Assembly: GCA_018902755.1 (NCBI GenBank)
Contig: JAHIQI010000070.1
Span: 51,974 to 115,973 of the forward strand
From: Pseudomonadota bacterium
GTDB taxonomy: Bacteria > Desulfobacterota > Desulfarculia > Desulfarculales > Desulfarculaceae
Length of the DNA: 64,000 bases
Direction of reading: 5' to 3'
The translations under genes and the position numbers were made by a program. This document shows, piece after piece, positions 1-8,025 of this stretch. Within the stretch, counting starts at the first letter, position 1. Each line of letters opens with the position of its first letter. The notes under the pieces were generated by a model. The model was not told the origin of the DNA, made no database searches, and saw only the letters and a program-made list of their open reading frames with translations.

Positions 1-244
1 AGGGCATGGAGAGCATGCCGCCCAGGTGAAACACCGTTTCCACCTGGTGGGCGCGCAGGGTGTCGATCATCACCGGAAGGTTGGTCACCGATGCCCGCAC
101 AAAAGCATAGGTCTCGGGATCGCCCGCCAGGTCCGGCGGAGGCGGCTGTAGGTCGAGGATGACCGAGCTATGGCCCGCCGCCGCCAACAACCGCGCCAGT
201 TGCGCGCCGATGAATCCCGATCCGCCGGTGATGAGCGCCTTCAT
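1..244 (-). CDS. NAD-dependent epimerase/dehydratase, N-terminal part
   Basis: The gene starts at the ATG at 244 and runs off the left edge, leaving about 81 codons. The N-terminus begins MKALITGGSGFIGAQLARLL, the glycine-rich Rossmann motif (GxxGFIG) of extended short-chain dehydrogenases that act on nucleotide sugars or related substrates. An acidic residue follows the second beta strand (VILDL), as expected for NAD(H) binding. The catalytic YxxxK lies outside the window, so the substrate cannot be named. It lies upstream of the Liv operon on the same strand, about 75 bases from the binding-protein stop codon side. Confidence 0.8.
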   Translation of the reverse strand, partial: MKALITGGSGFIGAQLARLLAAAGHSSVILDLQPPPPDLAGDPETYAFVRASVTNLPVMIDTLRAHQVETVFHLGGMLSMP

Positions 245-320
245 GCAACTACCTTGTTCGAGCCGCCGCCGGGCCCTTATGAGGCCCGGCGGTGGATTTG
301 GGTTAATCCAGGGTGTCGGT

Positions 321-1526
321 TTACTTGAAGCCCTTGCAGCCGGTGTCCTTGCAAGGCACTTGCACCTTTTCAGACGGCACCATGGTGGCGGGGCCCACGT
401 AAGCATGCTTGAAGAACGGGTTCTTGGCCACGATGGTGGCGGTCCACATGGGCATCAACGCCTGGTGGTCGCAAGCCCGCATGGTCCACTTGCCGGCGGG
501 ACCGTCATAGGTAAGGCCTTCCCAGGCCTTGATCACGGCATCGACCTTGTCGGAGCCGGCCTTTTTCACGGCCTCGGCCCAGAACATGGTGGCCAGGTAA
601 GCCTTGCCCCGGAGCCAGGTGGGGTAGAAGCCCTTGGCCTTCTTGAAGCCCGCGATGAACTCTTCGTTGGCCTTGCCGGGAATGGTGAGCATGTATTCCT
701 CGACGGCCTGGCTACCGATGACCGCCTCGTCGTTGGCGATGGCGGTGATGGCGTTATCGTCGTTCAGGTAGTAGCAGGCGAACTTGGCCTTGAGGCCCAG
801 GGGCTTGGCCTGCTTGAGCAGCAGGGTGAGGTCGCTGCCCCAGTTGGAGGTGAACACCACCTCGGCCCCGGAGCTTATGATCTGGCTCACGTAGGGGGCG
901 AAGTCCTTGGTGCCGATGGGATGCAGTGCGGTGCCCACCACCTTGGCCTGGGGGTTCAGCTCGGCCAGCTTCTTGGTGAAGGCGGCCACCGCCTCCTTGC
1001 CGAAGGAGTAGTCCTGGGCCAGGCAGAAGACCTTCTTGAAGCCCTTCTGAGCCACCCACACCGCCAGGGCGTAGGACTGGTTGTCGGTGTTGGCGCAGGC
1101 GCGGAAGAAGTTGCTGCTGCACTTGGCGCCGGTCAGGCTGGCCGCGGCCATGCCGTATGTGAAGAACAGGGCGTTCTGGGTCTTGGCCAGCTGCACCATG
1201 GCGCCGCCCACCGAGCTGCCGGTGCCGCCGCAGAAGTACTTCACGCCGTCCTTCATGATGAGCTTGGTGGCCTTGCGGGTGGCGATGGCGGGCTTCAGCT
1301 CGCTGTCCACCGGAATGACCTCCACCTTCATGCCGTTGATGCCGCCCTTGGCGTTGAGCACCTCGGCGGCGTACTGCACGCCCTCCAGATAGCGGTCGCC
1401 GATGTCCTTGAAGGTGCCGGACAAGGGCTCCATGACCGCCAGCTTAATGGTTCCACCGGCCCAGGCCGCCGACGCCACGCCGAGCGCCAACAGCAGGGCC
1501 AACCCTACCAAAAGACCTTTTCGCAT
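321..1526 (-). CDS. ABC transporter substrate-binding protein, branched-chain amino acid type
   Basis: This 401-residue periplasmic binding protein has a clear signal peptide (MRKGLLVGLALLLALGVASA, followed by AWA-GG). The mature start TIKLAVMEPLSGTFKDIGD is the usual opening of the Peripla_BP_6/LivJ-K family. These proteins capture amino acids, but in Desulfobacterota many serve aromatic acids, amides or other organic acids, so the ligand is open. It is the promoter-distal gene of a livH-livM-livG-livF-binding protein operon, 42 bases after livF. Length is normal for the family. Confidence 0.92.
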   Translation of the reverse strand: MRKGLLVGLALLLALGVASAAWAGGTIKLAVMEPLSGTFKDIGDRYLEGVQYAAEVLNAKGGINGMKVEVIPVDSELKPAIATRKATKLIMKDGVKYFCGGTGSSVGGAMVQLAKTQNALFFTYGMAAASLTGAKCSSNFFRACANTDNQSYALAVWVAQKGFKKVFCLAQDYSFGKEAVAAFTKKLAELNPQAKVVGTALHPIGTKDFAPYVSQIISSGAEVVFTSNWGSDLTLLLKQAKPLGLKAKFACYYLNDDNAITAIANDEAVIGSQAVEEYMLTIPGKANEEFIAGFKKAKGFYPTWLRGKAYLATMFWAEAVKKAGSDKVDAVIKAWEGLTYDGPAGKWTMRACDHQALMPMWTATIVAKNPFFKHAYVGPATMVPSEKVQVPCKDTGCKGFK

Positions 1527-1568
1527 ATTGATCCTCCCTCTTAATGGATTGGGCCGGGTGCGCGCACC

Positions 1569-2276
1569 CTAGACCTCCAGGTACTTTTGGCGCACCGCCT
1601 CCGCGGCGACCAGTTCTTGGCCGTCACCCCGAAAGACGATGCGTCCCTTGGACATAATGAAAAAGGTCTGGGCCAGTTTGAGAGCGGCCTTGTAGTTTTG
1701 CTCCACCATGAGGATGGTCACCCCCTGGCGGCTGATGGCGGCCAGCATCTCCAGCACCGACTCGGCAACCAGGGGAGCCAGGCCCTCGCTGGGCTCGTCC
1801 ACCAGGATCAGCTCCGGGTTGCCCATGAGGGTGCGGGCGATGGTGAGCATCTGCTGCTCGCCGCCCGACAGATGGCCGCCCTTGTTGTCGCGGCGCTCCC
1901 CCAGGCGGGTGAAGGAATCGAAGATGCGCTCGGTGGTCCAGGGGTCAAGGCCGGGCCGGTTGGGCGGCTTCAGGCCGATCAACAGGTTCTCCAGCACGGT
2001 GAGGCTTTTGAAGATGCGCCGCTCCTCGGGCACGAAGCCCAGGCCCAGGCGGGCCACCTCGTGAGGCGCGCGGCCCAGGATTTCCTGGTCCTTGAACTTG
2101 ATGCTGCCGCTCTTGGGCGGGACCAAGCCCATGATGGACATCAGGGTGGTGGACTTTCCCACCCCGTTGCGCCCCAGCAGGCAGGCCAGCTGGCCCGCCT
2201 CCAGGCTCAGGTCCACCCCCTGCAAGATGTGGCTCTTGCCGTAATAGGTGTGTAGGCCGCTGACCTGGAGCATCAT
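1569..2276 (-). CDS. livF: Branched-chain-type ABC transporter ATP-binding protein LivF
   Basis: A 235-residue cytoplasmic ATPase. Walker A is GRNGVGKST, the signature is LSGGEQQ, and Walker B is LILVDEPSEGLAP, the form typical of LivF rather than LivG. It energises import through the LivH/LivM channel. The start overlaps the livG stop codon by a few bases, which indicates translational coupling. Confidence 0.93.
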   Translation of the reverse strand: MMLQVSGLHTYYGKSHILQGVDLSLEAGQLACLLGRNGVGKSTTLMSIMGLVPPKSGSIKFKDQEILGRAPHEVARLGLGFVPEERRIFKSLTVLENLLIGLKPPNRPGLDPWTTERIFDSFTRLGERRDNKGGHLSGGEQQMLTIARTLMGNPELILVDEPSEGLAPLVAESVLEMLAAISRQGVTILMVEQNYKAALKLAQTFFIMSKGRIVFRGDGQELVAAEAVRQKYLEV

Positions 2277-3019
2277 GCTTCTTCCTCCCCCAGATAGGCG
2301 TCCTTCACCCGCTGGTCGGCCCGGATTTCCTCTGGAGTGCCGCAGGCCAGCATCACCCCGTAGTGCAACACCGAGATGCGGTCGGCCAGGGAGAAGACCA
2401 CGTTCATGTCGTGCTCGATGATCACGCAGGCGGTCTCCCTGGTGACCCGGCGGATCATGGATATGGCTTCCTCGGTCTCCTGACGACTCATGCCCGCGGT
2501 GGGCTCGTCCAAGAGCACCAGCTTGGGCTCCAGGGACAGGGTCACCCCCATCTCCAGGGCCCGCTGCTGGCCGTAGGCCAGCTCCTGGGCCGGGGTATGG
2601 CGCTGATCGGCCAGGCCCACCCGCTCCAGAATTTCCTCGCTGCGCTCCATGAGGTCGCGGTCGTGGTGGGGCCTGCGCAAAAGGTGGTGGCGCAGGCCCA
2701 CCCGGGAGCGGACCCCGGCCAGGATGTTGTCCAGGGCCGAGAGCCGTTGGAAGATGTTGGTGATCTGGAAGGAGCGGGCCATGCCCAGGCGGGCCCTGGC
2801 GTAGGTCGGCAGGGAGGAGATGTCCCGGCCTTCGAAGATCACCTGCCCGGCGCTGGGGCGGAACTTGCCGCTGATGATGTTGAACAGGGTGGTCTTGCCC
2901 GCGCCGTTGGGCCCGATCACCGAGAAGCGCTCCTTCTCGCCCACCTCGAAATCCACCCCGGTGAGCACCTGAAGCCCCGAAAAGTCCTTGTGCACGCCGT
3001 TTACCTGCAAGATGGCCAT
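2273..3019 (-). CDS. livG: Branched-chain-type ABC transporter ATP-binding protein LivG
   Basis: A 248-residue ATPase with Walker A GPNGAGKTT and Walker B LVLLDEPTAGMS. The usual LSGG signature appears as the variant ELAYGQQRALE, which is normal for LivG. The C-terminal extension HYGVMLACGTPEEIRAD is the LivG-type regulatory tail. It pairs with LivF on the inner face of the membrane. The start at 3019 lies 4 bases after the livM stop. Confidence 0.93.
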   Translation of the reverse strand: MAILQVNGVHKDFSGLQVLTGVDFEVGEKERFSVIGPNGAGKTTLFNIISGKFRPSAGQVIFEGRDISSLPTYARARLGMARSFQITNIFQRLSALDNILAGVRSRVGLRHHLLRRPHHDRDLMERSEEILERVGLADQRHTPAQELAYGQQRALEMGVTLSLEPKLVLLDEPTAGMSRQETEEAISMIRRVTRETACVIIEHDMNVVFSLADRISVLHYGVMLACGTPEEIRADQRVKDAYLGEEEA

Positions 3020-3023
3020 GACC

Positions 3024-4019
3024 CTACTCCATCCCGGCCAGGGTGCCGTCGGGGTCGTCGTCTTTGCGCCCGCCGGAGAGCTTGGCGGCCAGTCCGGCCA
3101 AGCCGCCGGGCACCCACAGCACCATGGCGATGAACAGGGCGCCCATGATCAGGGGCCAGTTGTCGGTGAGGTCGCTCAGGAAGTTCTGCACGTAGGTGAA
3201 GAAGAAGGCGCCCGCCACCGGCCCCAGGAACTGCCCGGTGCCGCCGATGAAGGTCATCAAGAGCACCTTGGTGGTCATCTCGATGCTCACCGCGTCCAGG
3301 GACACGAAGGAGTTCAGAATGGCGTAGAAGCTGCCTGCCAGCCCGGCCAAGGCCCCGCTGAGCACGAAGAGGATCAAGCGCGAGACGTTGGTGTTGTAGC
3401 CCAAGAAGCGCATGCGCTCCTCGTTCTCGCGAATCAAGAGCACCGACTGGCCCATGGCCGTGCGGGTGAAGTACCAGGCGAAGGCGATGGCGGCGCCCAC
3501 GATCACCAGGGTGAAATAGTAGAAGTTGGGGCCGCTGGACACGACCAGGTCGGTGAAGCCCAGGTTCAGGGCCGGGGTGGCGATGCTCAGTCCGTCGTCG
3601 CCCCCGGTGACCGAGTGCCACTTGATGCCGATGGCGAACACCAGGGCGTTGAAGGCCAGGGTGAGCAGGGCGAAGGGAGTGCCCTTCACCCGGAGCAGGA
3701 GCACGCCCACCACCAGGCCAATGACCGTGGTGGAGGCCACGGCCAGCATCACCGCGCCCATCAGGGGTATGCCGGGGAAGTGATTCAGGGCCACGGCGAA
3801 GGAGAAGGCCCCCCAGCCGAAGAACATGGCGTGGCCGAAGGACAACAGCCCGGCGTAGCCCAGGAGCATGTTGTAGCTCACCGCGTACAGGGAGAAGATC
3901 ACCGCCTCGGTGAAAAGGCGCAACTGGTAGGAGCCCAACAGCCAGGGCATGACCAGCAGAAGCGCCAGGGCCAAGGCGAGGCCCACCCGATGGAGCATGG
4001 CCTTTTGACTCGCCATCAT
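3024..4019 (-). CDS. livM: Branched-chain-type ABC transporter permease LivM
   Basis: A 331-residue polytopic membrane protein with 8-10 hydrophobic segments. The LivM marker YNMLLGYAGLLSFGHAMFFG is present at about residues 50-70, and a second conserved loop lies around GAFFFTYVQNFLSDL. With LivH it forms the translocation pore. The start overlaps the end of livH by 4 bases (ATGA type), a sign of translational coupling. The C-terminus is charged and cytoplasmic (KLSGGRKDDDPDG). Confidence 0.93.
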   Translation of the reverse strand: MMASQKAMLHRVGLALALALLLVMPWLLGSYQLRLFTEAVIFSLYAVSYNMLLGYAGLLSFGHAMFFGWGAFSFAVALNHFPGIPLMGAVMLAVASTTVIGLVVGVLLLRVKGTPFALLTLAFNALVFAIGIKWHSVTGGDDGLSIATPALNLGFTDLVVSSGPNFYYFTLVIVGAAIAFAWYFTRTAMGQSVLLIRENEERMRFLGYNTNVSRLILFVLSGALAGLAGSFYAILNSFVSLDAVSIEMTTKVLLMTFIGGTGQFLGPVAGAFFFTYVQNFLSDLTDNWPLIMGALFIAMVLWVPGGLAGLAAKLSGGRKDDDPDGTLAGME

Positions 4020-4882
4020 TGCTTCTCCCCGAACAGGCCTTCCGGCTTAAGCACCAGCACCAGGGCCATGAGCATGTAGATGAGGGCCAGGGAAAAATCG
4101 GGGAACAAAAGCACCCCGAAGGATTGCAGTTCCCCGATGATGAACGAGGCCAGCACCGCGCCTCCCAGGCTGCCCATGCCGCCCATGACGATGACCACGA
4201 AGGCGTCCACCAAAATGGAGCCGGCCATGCCCGGGAACACGCTGAGCAGGGGGCCGGCGGCCACCCCGGCGAAGCCCGACAGCGCCGCGCCCACCGCGAA
4301 CACCCCCATGAACACCATAGGCACGTTGATGCCCAGGGCATCCACCATGGGGCTGTCGTCCACCGCCGCACGCACGATGATGCCTATGCGGGTCTTGAAC
4401 AGCACCAGGGCCATGCCCAGACCCAGTAGGGCCGAGAGGCAGAAGATGAACAAGCGGTATATAGGGTAGACCACGCCGAAAAAGTTGACCGTCTCGGCCA
4501 GGAAACCCGCCACGGGCATGGCCATGGGGGTGGTGCCCCAGAGGAGCTTAACCGCCTCCTGGATGATGTAGGCCAGGCCGAAGGTGAGCAAAAGCTCGTG
4601 CACGTGGCCGTGCACGTGCACCTTGCGCAGCAGGAAGCGCTCCACGAAAGCGCCGATGACCAGGAGGATGATGGGGCTGATGGCCAGGGCCAGCCAGAAG
4701 TTGCCGGTGAAGCAGAGGATGGAGTAGGCGAAGTAGGCTCCCAGCATATAGAAGGAGGCGTGGGCGAAGTTCAGCACGTTCATCATGCCGAAAACCAGGG
4801 TGAGTCCCGATGAGACCAGGAACAACAACCCGGCGTAGGCTAGGCCGTGCAAGAAAAAGACAGCCGCTTCACCCATGCACAC
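4016..4882 (-). CDS. livH: Branched-chain-type ABC transporter permease LivH
   Basis: A 288-residue membrane permease and the first gene of the Liv operon. LivH markers include GLTLVFGMMNVLNFAHASFY near the N-terminus, GLAYIIQEAVKLLWG, and the conserved VVIVMGGMGSLGGAVLASFI loop toward the C-terminus. It forms the membrane channel with LivM. The gap of about 70 bases to the 3-hydroxyacyl-CoA dehydrogenase stop upstream leaves open a common transcript with the XRE-cupin gene and the dehydrogenase. Confidence 0.93.
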   Translation of the reverse strand: MCMGEAAVFFLHGLAYAGLLFLVSSGLTLVFGMMNVLNFAHASFYMLGAYFAYSILCFTGNFWLALAISPIILLVIGAFVERFLLRKVHVHGHVHELLLTFGLAYIIQEAVKLLWGTTPMAMPVAGFLAETVNFFGVVYPIYRLFIFCLSALLGLGMALVLFKTRIGIIVRAAVDDSPMVDALGINVPMVFMGVFAVGAALSGFAGVAAGPLLSVFPGMAGSILVDAFVVIVMGGMGSLGGAVLASFIIGELQSFGVLLFPDFSLALIYMLMALVLVLKPEGLFGEKQ

Positions 4883-4949
4883 AACCTCAATTCAGCCCTC
4901 TGGTGAGGGGGCCTTTGCGGGGGAGCTCTTTTGAAGCCGCCCGCGGGTG

Positions 4950-5894
4950 CTAGGTCAGGACCTCCCGGACGATTCGCAGCAGAACCTCGTCGCGCCGGGA
5001 GATCACCTGCCTGAGTTTTTCAGGCGTCCACTTATGAAAACCCTGGCCGCTCTTGGCCCCCAGTTCGCCCTGCTCGATCTTTTGGGTCAGCAGGGGCGAG
5101 GGCTCGGTGGAGCGGCCCAGGTGGGGAAACAGGTCTTTGTGCACCTCGTAGGTGAGGTCCAGGCCCGCCAGGTCGGCGGTGGCCAGAGGTCCCAGGAAGG
5201 CCAGGCGCAGGCCGAAGCTGTAGCGCACCACCTCGTCCACGTCCTCGGCGCTGGCGATGCCCTCTTCCACCAAAGCTATGGCCTCGCGCCACAGGGCGTG
5301 CTGCATGCGGTTGCCCACGAAGCCGGGCACATCCTTTTGCACCCGCACCGGGCGCTTGCCCACCCGGCGCAGCAGGGCGAACACCGCCTCCATCACCGCG
5401 TCCTCGGTCTGGGGCCCGCGGATCACCTCCACGCAGGGCACCACGTGGGGCGGGTTCCAGAAGTGGGCGCCCAGCACCCGGCCCGGGTGGGCCAGGTCGC
5501 GGGCGATCTTGCCGATGCTGATGGCCGAGGTGTTGCTGGCCAGAATGCACTGGGGGGTAGTGAGGCTCTCCAGGGTGGCGAAGACCTTGCGCTTGATCTC
5601 CAGGTTCTCGCTCACCGCCTCGATGACCATGTCCTGGCCGCGGCAGAGGTCGGCCATGTCTTCGGCCAGGGTGATGCGGGCCAGGGCCTGGTCGATCTGG
5701 TCTTGGGTGATCATGCCCAGGCCCAGGAACACTTGCAGGTTGTCGGCCATGCGCTGGAAGGCCGTGTCCAGCATCTGGGGGGCTTGGTCGAACAGCTTTA
5801 CCCGGCAGCCGCCCACCGCCAGCAGTTGGGCGATGCCGTGGCCCATGAGCCCGGCTCCCAAAACGCCGATGTTTTCAATTCGCATGCCGGTCAT
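4950..5894 (-). CDS. 3-hydroxyacyl-CoA dehydrogenase, NAD-dependent
   Basis: A protein of about 314 residues in the 3-hydroxybutyryl/3-hydroxyacyl-CoA dehydrogenase family, which oxidises L-3-hydroxyacyl-CoA to 3-oxoacyl-CoA. The N-terminal Rossmann motif reads GVLGAGLMGHGIAQLLA. The catalytic segment SNTSAISIGKIA and HFWNPPHVVPCVEVIRG contain the Ser and His of the active site, and FVGNRMQHALWREA is the dimerisation domain. The ATG at 5894 is chosen; the ATG at 5885 (with AGGG about 9 bases upstream) is equally plausible, and the open frame extends further upstream without family support. It sits between the regulator gene and the Liv operon, so it probably acts on the imported compound after CoA activation. 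Confidence 0.9.
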   Translation of the reverse strand: MTGMRIENIGVLGAGLMGHGIAQLLAVGGCRVKLFDQAPQMLDTAFQRMADNLQVFLGLGMITQDQIDQALARITLAEDMADLCRGQDMVIEAVSENLEIKRKVFATLESLTTPQCILASNTSAISIGKIARDLAHPGRVLGAHFWNPPHVVPCVEVIRGPQTEDAVMEAVFALLRRVGKRPVRVQKDVPGFVGNRMQHALWREAIALVEEGIASAEDVDEVVRYSFGLRLAFLGPLATADLAGLDLTYEVHKDLFPHLGRSTEPSPLLTQKIEQGELGAKSGQGFHKWTPEKLRQVISRRDEVLLRIVREVLT

Positions 5895-5908
5895 CCCTGT
5901 TCCACGCC

Positions 5909-6469
5909 TTATTCGGCAAGATAAATGAGCATAAGTATCTTGAGATCCTGCCCGTCCATGGGCAGGCCATAGTGTTCGATGCCCGAATCGAAATAGAGGC
6001 AATCGCCCGTGCGCACGATGAACTCGCTGGTGCCGTGCACGAAGCGCATGGTGCCCTCCAGCACGTACATCATTTCTTCGCCTTGGTGCTGAAACACCGC
6101 ACTCTCAGTGGAGTCTCCGGGGATGCTAAGGATGTAGGGCTCCATTCGCTTGCCGGGGTACTTGTGGGCCAGAGTCTCGTAGGAGTAGCCGAAAACCGTG
6201 CCGTCGCGAGCCACGGGCTTGCGCTCGGCCTTGGTCACCACGGCGGCGGTGACCTTTTCCTGCCCTTCGCCGAAGATCTCGGAGATGGTGACCCCCAGGG
6301 ACTTGGCGATGATCAACAGGGTGGACACCGGCGGGGCCTTGTCCGAGTTTTCCACCTTGGACAAATAGCCTTTGCTCAAGCCGGTCTTCTGAGCCAGAGC
6401 GTCCAGCGACAGCCCCTGACTGGTGCGCATTCTTCTTATGTTGACCCCAATTTCGTTCTCTGGAAGCAT
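5909..6469 (-). CDS. XRE-family regulator with C-terminal cupin domain
   Basis: A 186-residue DNA-binding protein. Residues 5-65 form an XRE helix-turn-helix (LDALAQKTGLSKGYLSKVEN), and residues about 105-185 form a small cupin barrel (HQGEEMMYVLEGTMRFVHG) expected to bind a small effector. Relatives include PuuR-type repressors of catabolic operons. It is the first gene of the dehydrogenase-Liv group, preceded by a sigma-70-like promoter whose -10 is overlapped by one of two near-identical dyads (6536-6550 and 6622-6636). That suggests autoregulation and control of the downstream genes. Confidence 0.88.
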   Translation of the reverse strand: MLPENEIGVNIRRMRTSQGLSLDALAQKTGLSKGYLSKVENSDKAPPVSTLLIIAKSLGVTISEIFGEGQEKVTAAVVTKAERKPVARDGTVFGYSYETLAHKYPGKRMEPYILSIPGDSTESAVFQHQGEEMMYVLEGTMRFVHGTSEFIVRTGDCLYFDSGIEHYGLPMDGQDLKILMLIYLAE

Positions 6470-6535
6470 CTTCTAATTCCCAAAAAGACCAGAGGGTTTC
6501 CGGTCGTTTAAGCGAAAGGCAGTCGCGTGGTTACA

Positions 6536-6550
6536 TTTCCTATTTAGAAA
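6536..6550. promoter_or_regulatory. Operator-like dyad 1
   Basis: The sequence TTTCCTATTTAGAAA is an imperfect palindrome. Its reverse complement TTTCTAAATAGGAAA matches the second site at 6622-6636 at all but two central positions. It lies about 70 bases upstream of the XRE-cupin start and overlaps the predicted -10. Inference: operator of the XRE-cupin regulator, acting by repression. Confidence 0.55.
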
Positions 6551-6577
6551 CTTTATGCGCCACAAAATACCTTTCAA
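6550..6577 (-). promoter_or_regulatory. Sigma-70-like promoter for the XRE-cupin/dehydrogenase/Liv genes
   Basis: Read on the minus strand, TTGAAA (6577-6572) is followed after 16 bases by TAAAGT (6555-6550). The -35 matches 5/6 and the -10 matches 4/6. Transcription would start near 6543, inside operator-like dyad 1. Confidence 0.4.
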
Positions 6578-6621
6578 GAGTTTTTTGTAGTTAAATAGCT
6601 TTGTTATAAGATTGTGCAAGG

Positions 6622-6636
6622 TTTCTATTTAGGAAA
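6622..6636. promoter_or_regulatory. Operator-like dyad 2
   Basis: TTTCTATTTAGGAAA is the inverted partner of dyad 1, with centres 86 bases apart (about eight helical turns). The spacing would allow two regulator dimers on the same DNA face and possible looping. Confidence 0.5.
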
Positions 6637-6981
6637 CATAGATGAAATGACTATCCCAGGTCAAGTGTTTTTTCATTCTGTGAACCGGGCAAAGCCATTT
6701 TCCCCAGAAAACGCTTGGAGCAAGCGTGGCCACGGTTTTATGCCTACTGAGGCATTTCGCCTCTTCCCGACACCCAAAAAACGAGACGCCGCATTGTGCC
6801 CGGCATGAGGCTTTTTGCCGCTTCATCACATAACCATTGTATTTTTATTGATTTTTTACGTGGCACCCCTTCGCGTCCCCGCCCCTGGATGCAAAACGCA
6901 CCTCACCCCCCAGCACTCGCCTGCAAGCAGTCAATTTAATTTTATCAGTTAATTAAGTATGTTGTGCAGGCTTTCTCCGCT

Positions 6982-6997
6982 TGGCACGGCTCCTGCT
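6982..6997 (+). promoter_or_regulatory. Sigma-54 promoter of the H-protein-like gene
   Basis: TGGCACGGCTCCTGCT has the invariant GG and GC separated by exactly 10 bases, and differs from TGGCAC-N5-TTGCW only in one T of the -12 element. Transcription would start near 7009, leaving a leader of about 45 bases before the ATG at 7054. The sigma-54 activator and kinase genes lie immediately beyond the target gene, which makes them the natural regulators. Confidence 0.8.
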
Positions 6998-7053
6998 TTA
7001 TGTAAAAGGCAAAATCAAACCCAAGAGGCCTACCAAGGCCGGGAAGGTAAGCC

Positions 7054-7980
7054 ATGACCACCAAGACAGGAAATAAGACCAAGAGCCGGGCGCCCATGGT
7101 GTTCGACATGACCAGCGACGAGTGCATTTGGTCCAAGGCTGGCGTGGTGGCTCCCCGGCTGTGCCACAACGCTTTCGATTGCCTGAGCTGCTCCTTTGAC
7201 AAGGCCATCCAGCGCAAGCGGGTCCACGGCTGGTACGCCGGGGGCCTGGAGCAGCCCATGGAGGACTACTGGACCAGCGAGAACTGGCAGAACACCGCAC
7301 CCCACAAGCGCTATTGCCGCCACATGCTCACCGGGCGGGTGCCCTTCAAGCTGTGCCCCAACCACTACGCCTGCGCCAAGTGCGCCTATGACCAGATGCT
7401 CGACGACGAGGGCCTGGCCCAGCCCGTTGCCGAGGTGCGCCTGGCCAGCGCGGCAGGCTTCGAGGTGCCCACCGACTACTACCTGCACCCCGGCCACACC
7501 TGGGCCCGGGTGGAGTACGGGGGCCGGGTGCGCATCGGCCTGGACGACTTGGCCGCCCGCCTGTTCGGACCGGCCGATGAGTTCCGCCTGCCCCAGCTGG
7601 GCATGGCGGTTACCGGCGGCGGCAAGGAGTTGGCCTTCTCCCGCTCCGGGCACCAGGCCCGGGCGGCAAGCCCCATCGAGGGGGTGGTAGTGGCCCGCAA
7701 CCCCAAGGTGCTGGAGAACCCGGCCGAGGCCAACAAGCTGCCCTACGGCGAAGGCTGGCTGCTGTTGGTGGAGCCCATCCGCTTGCAGCGGGACCTGAAG
7801 GGCATGCACTCCGGCGAGGAAGGCGTGGCCTGGATGGAGCAGGAGTCCCAGCGCCTGTCCGACCTGATCACCCACGACACCGGCCAGCGCCTGGCCGCCA
7901 CCGGTGGCCGCATGGTGCCCGACATCTACGGCGCGGTGCCCGGCCTGGACTGGCAGCACCTGGTCCACGAGTTCCTGTAG
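7054..7980 (+). CDS. H-protein-like protein with duplicated Cys4 motif
   Basis: A 308-residue protein with two parts. Residues 24-46 and 88-110 each carry the motif C-x12-C-x5-C-x2-C with identical spacing (C24, C37, C43, C46; C88, C101, C107, C110), suggesting two metal or Fe-S sites. Residues about 140-245 resemble glycine-cleavage H protein: HTWARVE, then a lipoyl-domain core ending PYGEGWLLLVEP. The lipoyl-lysine position of the usual ESVKAAS motif aligns with G199 in SRSGHQARAASP, so lipoylation is unlikely. No signal peptide is seen. A sigma-54 promoter precedes it, and an NtrC-type regulator and kinase follow. The function is unknown; a redox or metal-responsive adaptor is one guess. 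Confidence 0.85.
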   Translation: MTTKTGNKTKSRAPMVFDMTSDECIWSKAGVVAPRLCHNAFDCLSCSFDKAIQRKRVHGWYAGGLEQPMEDYWTSENWQNTAPHKRYCRHMLTGRVPFKLCPNHYACAKCAYDQMLDDEGLAQPVAEVRLASAAGFEVPTDYYLHPGHTWARVEYGGRVRIGLDDLAARLFGPADEFRLPQLGMAVTGGGKELAFSRSGHQARAASPIEGVVVARNPKVLENPAEANKLPYGEGWLLLVEPIRLQRDLKGMHSGEEGVAWMEQESQRLSDLITHDTGQRLAATGGRMVPDIYGAVPGLDWQHLVHEFL

Positions 7981-7994
7981 GCTAAATCCAGACG

Positions 7995-8025
7995 AGGCCC
8001 CGGTCCTCAGCGGGCCGGGGCCTTT
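7995..8025. terminator. Bidirectional rho-independent terminator
   Basis: AGGCCCCGG (7995-8003) pairs perfectly with CCGGGGCCT (8015-8023) across an 11-base loop, followed by a short T run on the plus strand. It lies between two convergent genes and overlaps the stop of the archaemetzincin gene. Confidence 0.7.

Larger units (their letters stand above)
6470..7053. other. Regulatory intergenic region between divergent genes
   Basis: About 580 bases, AT-richer than the flanks, separate the minus-strand regulator gene from the plus-strand H-protein-like gene. It contains two 15-base dyads, a sigma-70-like minus-strand promoter and a sigma-54 promoter (each listed separately). A 64-codon open frame at 6614-6808 has no ribosome site or family resemblance and is not called. 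Confidence 0.7.

Noticed and set aside
6614..6808. 64-codon plus-strand open frame
   Set aside because: It has no ribosome site or family features and overlaps operator-like dyad 2.
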